NCBI RefSeq assembly: GCF_022565775.1
Contig: NZ_JAIUMC010000010.1
Span: 1 to 59,570, forward strand
Length of the DNA: 59,570 bases
Origin: Natronospirillum sp.
Lineage (GTDB): Bacteria; Pseudomonadota; Gammaproteobacteria; Pseudomonadales; Natronospirillaceae
Direction of reading: 5' to 3'
The position numbers were made by a program, and so were the translations under genes. This document shows, piece after piece, positions 1 to 9,560 of the stretch. The notes under the pieces were generated by a model. It was not told where the DNA came from. It did no database searches and worked only from the letters and a program-made list of their open reading frames with translations. Within the stretch, counting starts at the first letter, position 1. Each line of letters opens with the position of its first letter.

Positions 1-93
1 ATGTGCGGAGTCGAGCTGTCAGGGATGACGTTTTTTGCGTGTCTGCGGTCAGTACTCCCCGTCTTCAGGCGGCCCGAAGCATGTTGGTCTGTT

Positions 94-345
94 CTACTGC
101 GGCAGCGTCACGTTCAACTCGAGGACGGACACCTGCCCCTCCTGCTCAATCTGAATATTCACGTCGTCATATTCCACCGGAATATACTTGCGGATCACCT
201 GCAGGATCTCCTGCTGCATGGCCGGCAGGTAATCCGGCTGGTTGCGCTGCATCCGCTCATGGGCAACGATGACCTTCAGGCGTTCCTTGGCGGCGGTCGC
301 GGTGCCGCCGGTATTCTTGTCCTTGAAAAAATCGAACAGAGCCAT
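94..345 (-). CDS. minE: Cell division topological specificity factor MinE
   Basis: Topological specificity factor of the Min system. It binds MinD at the membrane, stimulates its ATPase and keeps MinC away from midcell. The 83-residue product has the classic N-terminal membrane/MinD-binding stretch (ALFDFF) and a C-terminal dimerisation half, and its length is normal for the family. I chose the ATG at 345 because GGAGG lies 6 nt upstream, at the end of minD; an in-frame TTG at 351 would add two residues and lacks spacing. It is the last gene of minCDE, two bases after the minD stop. Identification is firm. Confidence 0.95.
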   Translation of the reverse strand: MALFDFFKDKNTGGTATAAKERLKVIVAHERMQRNQPDYLPAMQQEILQVIRKYIPVEYDDVNIQIEQEGQVSVLELNVTLPQ

Positions 346-347
346 GC

Positions 348-1157
348 TCAACCTCCAAACATCCGGCGCAGGATGTTCTTGCGTTCCAGTTCAGTAAAGC
401 GCATCGGGCGGTCTTCCCCACGCAATCGGGCCACCACGTCGGCATAAGCCTGCCCGGCGTGGCTGTCTTCATCCAGAATGACCGGGACCCCCTGATTGGA
501 GGAGCGCAGCACTGCTTCGCTTTCCGGGATCACGCCAATCAGGGGGCTGGCGAGAATCTCCTCGACATCCTCAATGCTGAGCATGTCGCCGCGTCCGACC
601 CGTTCCGGGTCATAACGGCTGATCAGCAGATGTTCCTGAATCGGTGGTTCGTTGTTCTCGGCGCGTCGGCTCTTGCTCTGCAGCAGGCCGATGATGCGAT
701 CCGAATCGCGCACCGAGGAGACCTCCGGGTTGGTTACCACGATGGCCTCATCGGCAAAATACATCGCCATCATGGCGCCGCCTTCAATGCCGGCCGGCGA
801 GTCACAAATGATGTATTCATGATCCTTGCTCAGTTCCTCAAGCACGGCGGCAACACCTTCCCGGGTCAGGGCCTCCTTGTCGCGGGTCTGGGAAGCGGGG
901 AGTATGGACAGATTGTCGCACCGCTTGTCGCGAATCAGTGCCTGGTTCAGCCGCGCATCGCCCTGAATGACATTGACGAAATCGAACACCACCCGGCGCT
1001 CGCAATCCATGACGATATCCAGGTTGCGCAGGCCGATATCAAAATCGATGACAACGGTCTTGTGGCCGGCCTTGGCCAGGCCCATGCTGATCGCGGCACT
1101 GGTGGTGGTTTTGCCGACGCCTCCCTTGCCGGAGGTCACCACGATAATTCTGGTCAA
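348..1157 (-). CDS. minD: Septum site-determining ATPase MinD
   Basis: Membrane-cycling P-loop ATPase that recruits MinC and oscillates with MinE. The deviant Walker A (KGGVGKTT, residues 11-18) follows the usual MTRIIVVTSG start. The C-terminus ends in a basic amphipathic helix (ERKNILRRMFGG), the membrane-targeting sequence. The start is a TTG at 1157 preceded by AGGAG with 8 nt spacing, which gives 269 residues, the usual family length; no ATG sits at this point. It lies between minC and minE and is probably co-transcribed with both. The rare start codon may hold expression down, which is an inference. Confidence 0.96.
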   Translation of the reverse strand: MTRIIVVTSGKGGVGKTTTSAAISMGLAKAGHKTVVIDFDIGLRNLDIVMDCERRVVFDFVNVIQGDARLNQALIRDKRCDNLSILPASQTRDKEALTREGVAAVLEELSKDHEYIICDSPAGIEGGAMMAMYFADEAIVVTNPEVSSVRDSDRIIGLLQSKSRRAENNEPPIQEHLLISRYDPERVGRGDMLSIEDVEEILASPLIGVIPESEAVLRSSNQGVPVILDEDSHAGQAYADVVARLRGEDRPMRFTELERKNILRRMFGG

Positions 1158-1207
1158 TGCTGTTTCTCCTGATGATTGGCCCGACTGTCGGGCCCTTTTG
1201 CTGTTTT

Positions 1208-1927
1208 TCAACGCGCTGTGCTGCCGGTAATCGCCAGTTGGTCGTTCTCCAGACTGACTTCCACCTGGTCCCGCTGCTCCGGAAACTGTTCCTGCATCAT
1301 GTAGACCCCGGCGATGGCGACCAGTTCGCCATCCAGGCGCCGGCAGTAGATGCGCGCCTCCTGATGCCCCTTGACGCCGGCGAGTGCTCGGCCGCGCAGG
1401 TCACCATGAATGTGAATGTGGCCGTCTGCCATCACTTCGGCACCGGCACTGACCGACGCCATGATCACCAGGTCGCCGCCCTGAGCATAGATCTGCTGGC
1501 CTGAACGGACCTGTTGGCGCACCACCATGGGTGGCACCTGCGCCGCCATCCTGGCCTGATGGGCCGGGCGAGGGCGGCGAAACGAGGGCTCGGGAACCGG
1601 CATGTCGGCCAACCCCAGGCTGTGTGTCAGTTGCTGGTCTTCCTCCGTGCCACACTGCACTGCGAAAGGCACCAGGTCTGCGGCCCGCAGCTGCTCAACC
1701 CAGTCGCCCAGCCAGTCGGGCAGGTGATCGCGTTCCGGAAATGCCAGTATGCAGGGAGTGTGTTGCAGGGCCGGCCCGTCTTCGGCCAGCAGGGTGGTCA
1801 GTGCCTGACAGGCAGACTGCAGGTCTGCCTCGGCGGGCACCTGAAGCAACGCGTGTGCGGTCATGCTGCCTTTCAGGTTCAATGATACGGGTGCCACTGC
1901 TTTTGCATCCGGCCGCATTGATGTCAT
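1208..1927 (-). CDS. minC: Septum site-determining protein MinC
   Basis: FtsZ-polymerisation inhibitor of the Min system. The product has an N-terminal FtsZ-antagonist domain (start VSLNLKGS near residue 16) and a C-terminal right-handed beta-helix, including GDLVIMASVSAGAEVMADG and HIHGDLRGRALAG, which binds MinD and the septum. The start taken is ATG 1927 (239 residues); an ATG at 1918 is equally possible, and an upstream ATG at 1963 would add an atypical leader. It is the first gene of minCDE, with a 50-nt gap before minD. Confidence 0.93.
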   Translation of the reverse strand: MTSMRPDAKAVAPVSLNLKGSMTAHALLQVPAEADLQSACQALTTLLAEDGPALQHTPCILAFPERDHLPDWLGDWVEQLRAADLVPFAVQCGTEEDQQLTHSLGLADMPVPEPSFRRPRPAHQARMAAQVPPMVVRQQVRSGQQIYAQGGDLVIMASVSAGAEVMADGHIHIHGDLRGRALAGVKGHQEARIYCRRLDGELVAIAGVYMMQEQFPEQRDQVEVSLENDQLAITGSTAR

Positions 1928-2008
1928 CCTGTTTGCCTGAAGCCTGAGTAGCGCAGTGTACATGAAGCAGCTTCACTGGGAATAGATGCGACTGCGAAAA
2001 GCGCCTCC

Positions 2009-2014
2009 TATAAT
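2009..2014 (+). promoter_or_regulatory. Candidate -10 hexamer upstream of the LON-domain gene
   Basis: A perfect TATAAT lies in the gap between divergent minC and the LON-domain gene, about 78 nt before the likely GTG start. No good -35 hexamer is visible at 16-18 nt, so this is only a candidate for the promoter that drives the long plus-strand gene run. Confidence 0.3.
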
Positions 2015-2091
2015 GCCCTTTGACTGACTATGCTAATGGGCTAGTTACCTGGGCTGCACCAATGTCATCAAGTCGAAGCAGGAATAACCGA

Positions 2092-2688
2092 GTGTCTTAC
2101 ACGCCACTATTTCCGTTGTCACAACCACTGTTTCCGGGCTGCCGGTTGCCGTTGCGCATATTCGAGCCCCGTTATCTGCGCATGGTGTCGGAGTCCAGTC
2201 GGGACGGTACCGGCTTTGTGATTACCCTGCTCGACAAGGGGCAGGAGGTGATTCGCGCCGGCACCGGCCCCACGCACTTTCATGACCTCGGCTGCCTGTG
2301 CCGCATCGTCGATTTTGAACCCTTGAGCGGTGGTCTGCTGGGCATCACTGTGGAAGGAGAGGCAGAGACCTGGATTGGGCAGGCCCATCAGGAAGATGAT
2401 GGCCTCTGGTGTGCGCCGGTTCATGCGGCTGAGACGATCCCGTTGCCGGAAGATGAACCCGTTGACGATCTGCGGGCGGTGATGGCCGAACTGGCAGAGC
2501 ACCCGCTGCTGGACAACCTCTTGCCACCGCAGGACATCGAACAGACACTGCCTGGCCCGTTACTGAACCAACTCTGTTGCTGGCTGCCCATGACCGAGGT
2601 GCAGAAGCAGTCGCTGCTCAGTGAACTGGACCAGCAGCAGCGCCTGGTCGTTCTGCGTCGAATGCTGGATGAATGGATGCGAGCCTGA
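2092..2688 (+). CDS. LON substrate-binding (N-terminal Lon-like) domain protein
   Basis: Stand-alone relative of the N-terminal substrate-recognition domain of Lon protease. It has no ATPase or protease part, so it is not itself a protease. The 198-residue protein opens with the family hallmark PLFPLSQPLFPG and LRIFEPRYLRMV. I take GTG 2092 as the start because AGGA lies 8 nt upstream and family members start two or three residues before the PLFPL motif; an ATG at 2062 is possible. It lies just before proA. The role is not established; a peptide- or protein-binding adaptor is an inference from the domain. Confidence 0.85.
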   Translation: MSYTPLFPLSQPLFPGCRLPLRIFEPRYLRMVSESSRDGTGFVITLLDKGQEVIRAGTGPTHFHDLGCLCRIVDFEPLSGGLLGITVEGEAETWIGQAHQEDDGLWCAPVHAAETIPLPEDEPVDDLRAVMAELAEHPLLDNLLPPQDIEQTLPGPLLNQLCCWLPMTEVQKQSLLSELDQQQRLVVLRRMLDEWMRA

Positions 2689-2736
2689 GGCGCGCGGTGT
2701 ATAATCGTGAACACTTTATACCCAGTGCAAAAGGTG

Positions 2737-4050
2737 ATGGTTTCAGTGGTTGGTACACAGAGACAGGTTGAACAGACAGGTACCGAATCGACAGTCCAGG
2801 ATGTTGCGGCCTATATGCAGCAGGTGGGTCAGCAGGCACGCCAGGCGTCAGCCCGGTTGCGCTCCGCCACGACTGCGGAAAAGAATTCAGCGCTCCATGC
2901 CATCGCGGATGCCTTGCTGGCCAGCGAGGGCAGCCTGTTGGCGGCCAATGAAAAGGACCTCAGCGCAGGGCGGGCCAACGGCTTGTCAGACGCGTTGCTG
3001 GACCGCCTGACGCTGACCCCGGACGGCATCAAGGGCATGGTCGAAGGTCTGCGCCAGGTCGCGACCCTGCAGGACCCGGTCGGCCAGATCGACAACATGG
3101 AGTATCTACCCTCCGGCATTCAGCGCGGTCAAATGCGGGTGCCGCTGGGTGTTGTCGGCATCATTTACGAATCCCGACCCAATGTCACCATTGACGCAAC
3201 CGCACTGTGCCTCAAGTCAGGCAATGCGGCGATTCTCCGCGGTGGCAAGGAAGCCATCAACTCCAACCGGGCGCTCGCACTGGCCGTGCAGGCAGGTCTT
3301 GAAGTCGCTGGTTTGCCGGCGGATGCGGTGCAGATTATCAAAACCACCGATCGCGCTGCCGTGGGCGCGCTGATCACCATGCCCGAGTATGTAGATGTGA
3401 TTGTGCCGCGCGGTGGCAAGGGGCTGATCGAGCGCATCGCCAGCGACGCGCGAGTACCGGTGATCAAGCATCTGGACGGCGTCTGCCATGTGTATGTTGA
3501 CGCAGCGGCGGATGCCGCCAAGGCCGTGGCCATCGCCTTCAATGCCAAGACCCGGCGCTATGGCGTGTGCAATGCAATGGAGACCCTGTTGGTGCATGCC
3601 GAGGCCACCGAGGTGCTGACCACGCTGGCGCCCATGTTCAAAGAAAAAGGTGTTGAACTGCGCGGCTGCGAACGCACGCGGGCGCTGCTGCCGGACTGCC
3701 TGCCGGCGACGCCGGAAGACTGGACCACCGAGTATCTGGCCCCAGTGCTGGCGGTGCGTATCGTCAGTGATGCGGATGAGGCCATTGCCCATATCAATCA
3801 CTATGGCTCCCAGCATACCGACGCCATTGTCACCGAGAACTTCACCCTGGCGCGCCGCTTTCTGACCGAGGTGGACTCCAGTTCGGTGATGGTCAATGCA
3901 TCTACCGCCTTTGCCGACGGCGCCGAATATGGTCTGGGTGCGGAAATCGGCATTTCCACCGACAAGATTCATGCGCGCGGCCCGGTCGGGCTGGTCGGGC
4001 TGACCAGTCAGAAGTATGTTGTGTTTGGTGATGGCCACACGCGAGCCTGA
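2737..4050 (+). CDS. proA: Glutamate-5-semialdehyde dehydrogenase (gamma-glutamyl phosphate reductase)
   Basis: Second enzyme of proline synthesis: it reduces gamma-glutamyl phosphate to glutamate-5-semialdehyde with NADPH. The product (about 437 residues) has the aldehyde-dehydrogenase fold signatures, including [28 protein letters not shown] and [14 protein letters not shown], and a conserved cysteine in [13 protein letters not shown]. The start is uncertain: ATG 2737 is used, with GTG codons nearby as alternatives. proB is not adjacent. The stop codon overlaps the nadD start (TGATG), suggesting translational coupling. Confidence 0.94.
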   Translation: MVSVVGTQRQVEQTGTESTVQDVAAYMQQVGQQARQASARLRSATTAEKNSALHAIADALLASEGSLLAANEKDLSAGRANGLSDALLDRLTLTPDGIKGMVEGLRQVATLQDPVGQIDNMEYLPSGIQRGQMRVPLGVVGIIYESRPNVTIDATALCLKSGNAAILRGGKEAINSNRALALAVQAGLEVAGLPADAVQIIKTTDRAAVGALITMPEYVDVIVPRGGKGLIERIASDARVPVIKHLDGVCHVYVDAAADAAKAVAIAFNAKTRRYGVCNAMETLLVHAEATEVLTTLAPMFKEKGVELRGCERTRALLPDCLPATPEDWTTEYLAPVLAVRIVSDADEAIAHINHYGSQHTDAIVTENFTLARRFLTEVDSSSVMVNASTAFADGAEYGLGAEIGISTDKIHARGPVGLVGLTSQKYVVFGDGHTRA

Positions 4051-4691
4051 TGGACATTCTATACGGTGGCACCTTTGATCCTCCCCACAAGGGGCACGAG
4101 CGCTTTGTCGAATTGATGATGGCGCGCCTGCCGGACGCCAGAGTGCACCTGCTGCCGTGCTGGCAACCCGTGCACAAAGACAAGGCTACCGCCTCGCCCG
4201 AGGCAAGACTCGGCATGTTGCGGGCCCTGCTGCAGCCCTGGCACGGTGTACGCATCGATCAGCGCGAAATTCATGCCCGTGCACCCTGCTATACTCTGGA
4301 TACACTGATCGCCTGGCGCCAGGAACTGGGGCCGAAGAAATCGCTGGTGTTCGCGCTGGGCAGTGATTCACTGGCGGGGTTGCCGACCTGGTCCCGCTGG
4401 CAGCAGTTGACCGACGTGGCCCACATACTGGTTTTGCCGCGACCTGGCTGTGAAGAGGCATTACCCGCCGCTGTGCGGCAGCACTTTACCGGGCGCTGGC
4501 TGTCATCTCGAGACGGCGGCACCTTGGCTCAGGAGGCCTGTGGCCGAGCCATGGAGTTGTCAGGGCGGGCGCTGGCCTGTGCCAGTTCCGACATTCGGGA
4601 CGGGCATGCAAGCCTGGCAGACACGGTGCCGGGAAGAGTACTAGACTATATCAAACAGGAACGGTTATATCCGTCATTAGAGGTGGAATGA
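4050..4691 (+). CDS. nadD: Nicotinate-nucleotide adenylyltransferase
   Basis: Adenylates nicotinate mononucleotide to deamido-NAD in NAD synthesis. The 213-residue product starts with the nucleotidyltransferase motif GGTFDPPHKGH (residues 6-16) and has the later S-S-x-I-R type motif as SSDIRDG near residue 180. It overlaps proA by one base and rsfS by four bases. In many gammaproteobacteria nadD follows holA; here holA is elsewhere with leuS and nadD follows proA, as in pseudomonads. Confidence 0.94.
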   Translation: MDILYGGTFDPPHKGHERFVELMMARLPDARVHLLPCWQPVHKDKATASPEARLGMLRALLQPWHGVRIDQREIHARAPCYTLDTLIAWRQELGPKKSLVFALGSDSLAGLPTWSRWQQLTDVAHILVLPRPGCEEALPAAVRQHFTGRWLSSRDGGTLAQEACGRAMELSGRALACASSDIRDGHASLADTVPGRVLDYIKQERLYPSLEVE

Positions 4692-5062
4692 AGACAGAGC
4701 AGATGCAGGCCATCATTACAGCCGCGCTGGAAGATGTGAAAGTACAGAACCTGACGGTTCTGGACGTGAGAGACAAGACCACCATTGCTGATCTCATGCT
4801 GGTGGGCTCAGGCACCTCCAACCGTCATCTGCAGGCGCTGGTGGATCGCGTTGACGAGGCCATGTCAGGTGCCGGCATCGAACCGCTGGGGCGCGAAGGC
4901 AGCCCCGGATCAGACTGGGTGCTGATTGATTATGGTGATGTGATTGTGCATGTCATGCTGCCGGAAACCCGGGCTTTCTATGATCTGGAGCAGCTCTGGT
5001 CAGGCGCCTCGCCCAGCCAGGCAGAGGCCTCGGATGCAGCTCGCCAGGGGCCATCAGGCTGA
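4688..5062 (+). CDS. rsfS: Ribosomal silencing factor RsfS
   Basis: Binds uL14 on the 50S subunit and blocks subunit joining when nutrients are short. The 124-residue product shows the family core (DVRDKTTIADLMLVGSGTSN, then DWVLIDYGDVIVHVM and RAFYDLEQLW). It starts inside the end of nadD (ATGA overlap) and is followed after 3 nt by rlmH, the usual order for this pair. The C-terminus has a short polar tail (about 20 residues) beyond the conserved domain. Confidence 0.95.
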   Translation: MKTEQMQAIITAALEDVKVQNLTVLDVRDKTTIADLMLVGSGTSNRHLQALVDRVDEAMSGAGIEPLGREGSPGSDWVLIDYGDVIVHVMLPETRAFYDLEQLWSGASPSQAEASDAARQGPSG

Positions 5063-5065
5063 GGC

Positions 5066-5533
5066 ATGAAACTGCGTATCCACAGCGTGGCCGGCAAGAT
5101 GCCGGCGTGGGTGGAAGCCGGCGTGGAGGAATACAGCCGTCGACTGCCCCGAGAACTGCAGCCCGACTGGGTCACATTGCCGCTGGGCAAGCGTAGCCGG
5201 AACGTAAACCCGCTTGCGGTGATGGCGGAAGAATCGGATCGTCTGCTGCAGTCAGTCCGCTCAGATTGGCATATGGTGTTACTGGATGTGACCGGAAAGG
5301 CGTGGGACACGCCCACACTGGCACACCATGTGCAGGCCTGGCAGTTGCAAGGCCGAGATGTATCGCTGGTAATTGGCGGGCCGGATGGTGTAGACGACAG
5401 GGTAAGACAGCAGGCCGCACAGCGGTGGTCTCTGTCGGCCCTGACGCTGCCGCACCCTCTGGTTCGTATCCTGCTAACCGAGCAGTTGTACCGGGCATGG
5501 ACGGTGTTGCAGGGACATCCTTACCACAAGTGA
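5066..5533 (+). CDS. rlmH: 23S rRNA pseudouridine-1915 N3-methyltransferase RlmH
   Basis: SPOUT-fold methyltransferase that methylates pseudouridine 1915 of 23S rRNA in assembled 70S ribosomes. The 155-residue length is typical. The SAM-binding knot signature LVIGGPDGVDDRV lies near residues 110-122, and the C-terminus HPLVRILLTEQLYRAW and GHPYHK is diagnostic. It follows rsfS directly and precedes mrdA by 24 nt. Confidence 0.96.
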   Translation: MKLRIHSVAGKMPAWVEAGVEEYSRRLPRELQPDWVTLPLGKRSRNVNPLAVMAEESDRLLQSVRSDWHMVLLDVTGKAWDTPTLAHHVQAWQLQGRDVSLVIGGPDGVDDRVRQQAAQRWSLSALTLPHPLVRILLTEQLYRAWTVLQGHPYHK

Positions 5534-5557
5534 CAAGTATGAGAACCGACTGAACCC

Positions 5558-7435
5558 ATGTCTATTGAACGTTTTCAGGATTATGCGCGAGAGCAGGTGC
5601 TGGTATTCCGCCGGACCCTGCTGGCGTTTTCCCTGATTGCGTTGCTCTGTGTTCTGCTCGCTGCCCGCCTGTTCTATCTGCAGGTGGTCACTCATGATGT
5701 CCATGTTGCCCGTTCCAACAACAACCGTATCTCTCTGCAGGCCCTGCCGCCCAATCGAGGCCTGATCTATGACAGTCAGGGCCGCCTGCTGGCGGAGAAC
5801 CTGCCCAATCACCGGCTCAGCCTGGTTCTGGAACGCGTGATCGATCTCGATGCCACGCTGGAACAGCTCACGGATCTGGTCGACCTCTCGGAAGATGACA
5901 TCCAGCGCTTCCATCAGCAGCGCCAGCGTCCGCGCCGGCCTTTTTCTCCGGTGCCGCTGAAAAATGGCCTCAATGAAGAAGAAATCGCGCGCCTGGCAAC
6001 CAACCGTTATTTTCTGGATGGCGTCGAAGTCGAAGCCAATCTGATGCGCAGCTACCCGCACGGGGAGATTTTTGCGCATGCGCTGGGGTATGTCGGGCGG
6101 ATCAACAGCGCCGAGCGTCGCAGCCTGGATAACCGGCTCTATGTGGGCACCGAGTATGTCGGCAAGTCCGGTGTCGAACGTTTCTATGAAGAAGCTCTGC
6201 TGGGCAAGCCGGGTTCTCAGACCGTTGAAATCAATGCCCGCGGGCAGATTCTGCGTGTACTGGATCAGACGCTGCCGGAACCCGGGGCCGATCTGCAGCT
6301 CTATCTGGACATCGATCTGCAGAAAGCGACCTACGACGCTTTCGATGGGCGTCGCGGCGGTGCCGTGGCCATTGACCTGGAAACGGGCGGCATCGTGGCC
6401 ATGGTCAGCAGTCCCAGCTTTGATGCCAATCAGTTTGTGGTCGGATTCAACTCGGCGGATTATGCCGCCATGCAGAGTGATATCGACCTGCCTTTCCTGA
6501 ATCGCGCCACCCGAGGCCAATATGCCCCTGCTTCGACCATCAAGCCGTTTCTGGGCTTCGCGGGGCTTGAAGTCGGCAGTACCTCGTGGGATCAGCGGAT
6601 TGAAGACCCCGGATTTTTCCAGTTGCCGAATGACGACCGTATTTTCTATGACTGGACCTGGCGCATTCGGCCGGAGGGCCGGGGCGCCAAAATCGGCATG
6701 GCGCAGGCCATCCAGGAAAGCAGCAACACCTTCTTCTACCACATGGCCTACAACACAAGACTTGAAGGTCTGCACGACATGCTTGACCAGTTCGGTCTGG
6801 GTCGAATCACCACGGCGGATGTGCACAACCCGGCTCGAGGCATCAACCCGACCCGGGAATGGAAGCGGGAACGCCATGGTTATTCCTGGTATGCCGGCGA
6901 TACGGTCAACCTCGGGATCGGGCAGGGCTTCATGCTGACAACCCCCATGCAGATGGCCATAGCCACGGCAGTGATGGGACGGCATGGCGAATGGTTTACA
7001 CCCAGGCTGCTGAAAGACAGTTCCGACGACAGCCTGCTGGAAGCTCTGCCCGAACCCCCGCCAGATGTGGCGCTGTCGAATCCGAACCACTGGCAACGTA
7101 TGGAAGAGGCGCTTGTCGGCGTGGTGCATGGTCCCCGAGGCACGGCCCGATCGCTGGCCCAAGGCATTGATTACCAGATTGTCGGCAAGACCGGGACGGC
7201 ACAGGTGTTCAGCATCGAGAACTTTGAAGACCATGATTCCGATGAAGTGGACGAGCGCATGCGGGACCACGCCTGGTTTGTCGGCTATGCGCCGCGTGAC
7301 AATCCCCGAATCGCCGTCGCCGTGCTGGTTGAGAATGGTGCCAGTGGTGGCCGGGTGGCTGGGCCGATTGCCCGCCGCATGTTCGATCAGTACCTGCTCG
7401 AAGCGCCCCTGGCGCAGTCTGGTGGCCAGCAGTGA
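5558..7435 (+). CDS. mrdA: Penicillin-binding protein 2, peptidoglycan transpeptidase of the elongasome
   Basis: Cross-links peptidoglycan during lateral wall growth together with RodA. The 625-residue protein has an N-terminal cytoplasmic tail, one membrane anchor (about residues 20-40), a pedestal domain and a transpeptidase domain. The active-site motifs are STIK (Ser326-Lys329), SSN (about residue 387) and KTGTAQ (about residue 544). The stop overlaps the GTG start of mrdB, so the two are translationally coupled, as expected for stoichiometric partners. Confidence 0.96.
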   Translation: MSIERFQDYAREQVLVFRRTLLAFSLIALLCVLLAARLFYLQVVTHDVHVARSNNNRISLQALPPNRGLIYDSQGRLLAENLPNHRLSLVLERVIDLDATLEQLTDLVDLSEDDIQRFHQQRQRPRRPFSPVPLKNGLNEEEIARLATNRYFLDGVEVEANLMRSYPHGEIFAHALGYVGRINSAERRSLDNRLYVGTEYVGKSGVERFYEEALLGKPGSQTVEINARGQILRVLDQTLPEPGADLQLYLDIDLQKATYDAFDGRRGGAVAIDLETGGIVAMVSSPSFDANQFVVGFNSADYAAMQSDIDLPFLNRATRGQYAPASTIKPFLGFAGLEVGSTSWDQRIEDPGFFQLPNDDRIFYDWTWRIRPEGRGAKIGMAQAIQESSNTFFYHMAYNTRLEGLHDMLDQFGLGRITTADVHNPARGINPTREWKRERHGYSWYAGDTVNLGIGQGFMLTTPMQMAIATAVMGRHGEWFTPRLLKDSSDDSLLEALPEPPPDVALSNPNHWQRMEEALVGVVHGPRGTARSLAQGIDYQIVGKTGTAQVFSIENFEDHDSDEVDERMRDHAWFVGYAPRDNPRIAVAVLVENGASGGRVAGPIARRMFDQYLLEAPLAQSGGQQ

Positions 7436-8550
7436 GCCTGCGGCTTGATGCGCTTGCGTTGTCGGTGCCAACCTCCGGTTGGGCCAAACGACTGCATCTG
7501 GATGTGCCGCTGTTGCTGATGATCGCGGCCCTGTCGGCCATTGGGCTGGTGGCCCTGTACAGCGCTTCTGGCGAAATGTACTACGTGCAGCGCCAGGCTG
7601 CCCGGCTTGGCATTGGTTTTGTCGCGCTTCTTGTGCTGGCACAACTGGACCCGAGAACCATCCGCTTCTGGAGTCTGCCGGTTTATGTGGTAGGCCTGGT
7701 GTTCGTGATCATGGTGCTGTTTGTCGGTACTGGTGCCATGGGGGCTACGCGCTGGCTGGGTATCAGAGGCGTGTTCATGTTTCAGCCTGCCGAGATCATG
7801 AAACTTGGCGCACCGGCCATGCTGGCCTGGTATCTGACCCGACGCGAGCTGCCGCCCAACCTCTGGCAGGTCATAGTGTGTCTGGTGATGTGCCTGATTC
7901 CGGCGTTTCTGGTGGTTCAGCAGCCGGATCTCGGAACAGCCCTGCTGATCATTGCCAGTGGCCTGTTTGTGGTGTTTCTGGCCGGCATGAGCTGGTGGTA
8001 TATCGGTGGCGGGCTTTTGCTGGCAGTGGCGGCTTTCCCCGCGCTCTGGTTGCTGGTTCTGCGCGAGTATCAGAAACAGCGCATTCTCACTCTGTTTGAC
8101 CCTGAAAAAGACCCTCTGGGGTCTGGCTGGAACATCATTCAGTCGCAGACGGCGATCGGCTCGGGTGGCTGGGAAGGCAAGGGCTACTTGATGGGCACGC
8201 AATCGCAGCTCAATTTCCTGCCTGAAAGCCATACCGACTTCATTGTTGCGGTCATGGGCGAAGAATTCGGGTTTATCGGGCTGGTGGTCTTACTGTGTCT
8301 TTACCTCGCTATTGCCGCGCGCGGCTTGATTATAGCAATCAACGGGCGGGATACTTTCGGCAGGCTGTTGGCCGGTGGATTGACCCTGACCTTCTTTGTC
8401 TACGTATTCGTCAATGTAGGGATGGTTTCCGGCATATTGCCAGTGGTTGGCGTTCCGCTGCCGCTGATCAGCTATGGAGGGACATCAGTGGTAACCCTGT
8501 TGGCCGCGTTCGGCATCATCATGTCGGTGGCCACACACAAGAAATTATAA
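7432..8550 (+). CDS. mrdB: Peptidoglycan glycosyltransferase RodA (SEDS family)
   Basis: SEDS-family polymerase that makes glycan strands from lipid II and works with PBP2. The 372-residue protein has about ten membrane helices and the SEDS signatures GSGGWEGKGYLMGTQ with FLPESHTDFIVAVMGEEFG, plus the C-terminal P-L-P-L-I-S-Y-G-G-T-S motif. It starts at a GTG inside the mrdA stop codon (GTGA). mltB and rlpA follow, so this is a wall-growth operon. Confidence 0.95.
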   Translation: MSLRLDALALSVPTSGWAKRLHLDVPLLLMIAALSAIGLVALYSASGEMYYVQRQAARLGIGFVALLVLAQLDPRTIRFWSLPVYVVGLVFVIMVLFVGTGAMGATRWLGIRGVFMFQPAEIMKLGAPAMLAWYLTRRELPPNLWQVIVCLVMCLIPAFLVVQQPDLGTALLIIASGLFVVFLAGMSWWYIGGGLLLAVAAFPALWLLVLREYQKQRILTLFDPEKDPLGSGWNIIQSQTAIGSGGWEGKGYLMGTQSQLNFLPESHTDFIVAVMGEEFGFIGLVVLLCLYLAIAARGLIIAINGRDTFGRLLAGGLTLTFFVYVFVNVGMVSGILPVVGVPLPLISYGGTSVVTLLAAFGIIMSVATHKKL

Positions 8551-8584
8551 CAGCGACAACGACCTTACCAGCGAGGGGTGCGCA

Positions 8585-9556
8585 ATGAAGCAGTGGACAG
8601 CGGGATTGGCAGTGGGCGTTGGCCTGCTATTGGGCACGCAGGCAAGCGCAGACACCGGATTTCTGGTCGACCCGCGAGCCGAAGCCATGGTTCTGGAGCT
8701 GGCTGAAGAAGGGCTGGATGCGGAGCAGATTCGCGCCTGGTTGAGCCAGGGTGAATTTCTTGAAAGCACCCGCACCAACATCGCCGCGCCACGGGAGCGC
8801 ACCTCGACCTGGGCAGATTATCGGCCCATCTTTGTCAACGACTTGAGTGTTGAGCGCGGCCGCGACTTCATGGAAGAACATGCGGACACCCTGGCCCGAG
8901 TGGAAGACGAGCTGGGTGTTGACCCGCGAATTGTCACCGCCATCATCGGTGTGGAAACCCGCTATGGTCGTATCACGGGCAATCATCCGGTGATGAATGC
9001 CATCGGTACCACCGCCTTTGGGGATAGTGCGCGCAGTGACTATTTTCAGCGGGAGCTCAAAGCCTTCTTCCGCCTGGTGACTGAAGAAGGCGTCGACCCC
9101 CTCGAATTGACCGGGTCCTATGCCGGCGCCATGGGTATGCCGCAATTCATGCCCAGCAGCTATCTCGCCTATGCGATAGATTTCAACAATGATGGCCGCA
9201 GGGATATCTGGAACAACCCGGAAGACGCCATCGGCAGTGTGGCCAATTATCTGGCCGAGCATCGCTGGGAAACCGGTGGGCCGGTGGCCATGCGGGCGCA
9301 TGTGGAAGGCAACGGTTTTGAAGACATTGTGGCCAACAACCGACGCCAGCCGCATATGACGCTGGCCGAGAGCCGCCAGTCCGGCTGGTCACCGGTGCGA
9401 CCGATGGAAGATGAGCGGATGGTCAGCACGCTGCGCCTCGAAGGCGATAATGGTGCCGAGTTCTGGTACGGTTTTCAGAATTTTTATGTTATAACCCGAT
9501 ACAATCACAGCGTCAGCTACGCCATGGCGGTGTATCAACTGAGTCGGGAATTCTGA
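8585..9556 (+). CDS. mltB: Lytic murein transglycosylase B (SLT_2 family)
   Basis: Periplasmic enzyme that cleaves glycan strands with 1,6-anhydro-MurNAc formation. The 323-residue precursor has a type I signal peptide (residues 1-22, ending in QASA) and no lipobox cysteine, unlike E. coli MltB. The catalytic glutamate is Glu124 in GVETRYGRITG, followed by the family motif GAMGMPQFMPSSYLAYAIDF and a C-terminal YNHSVSYAMAVYQLS. It sits between mrdB and rlpA, the Pseudomonas-type arrangement; soluble rather than lipid-anchored export is an inference from the missing cysteine. Confidence 0.92.
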   Translation: MKQWTAGLAVGVGLLLGTQASADTGFLVDPRAEAMVLELAEEGLDAEQIRAWLSQGEFLESTRTNIAAPRERTSTWADYRPIFVNDLSVERGRDFMEEHADTLARVEDELGVDPRIVTAIIGVETRYGRITGNHPVMNAIGTTAFGDSARSDYFQRELKAFFRLVTEEGVDPLELTGSYAGAMGMPQFMPSSYLAYAIDFNNDGRRDIWNNPEDAIGSVANYLAEHRWETGGPVAMRAHVEGNGFEDIVANNRRQPHMTLAESRQSGWSPVRPMEDERMVSTLRLEGDNGAEFWYGFQNFYVITRYNHSVSYAMAVYQLSREF

Positions 9557-9560
9557 GGCG

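Noticed and set aside
1-93. Open frames running from the window edge through minE on the plus strand
   Set aside because: They are antisense to the clear minCDE genes and show no family pattern; 1-93 itself holds nothing I can support.
5474-7642. A 722-codon open frame antisense to mrdA
   Set aside because: It mirrors the mrdA reading frame, is rich in His, Arg and Gln typical of antisense frames in GC-rich genes, and starts inside rodA.
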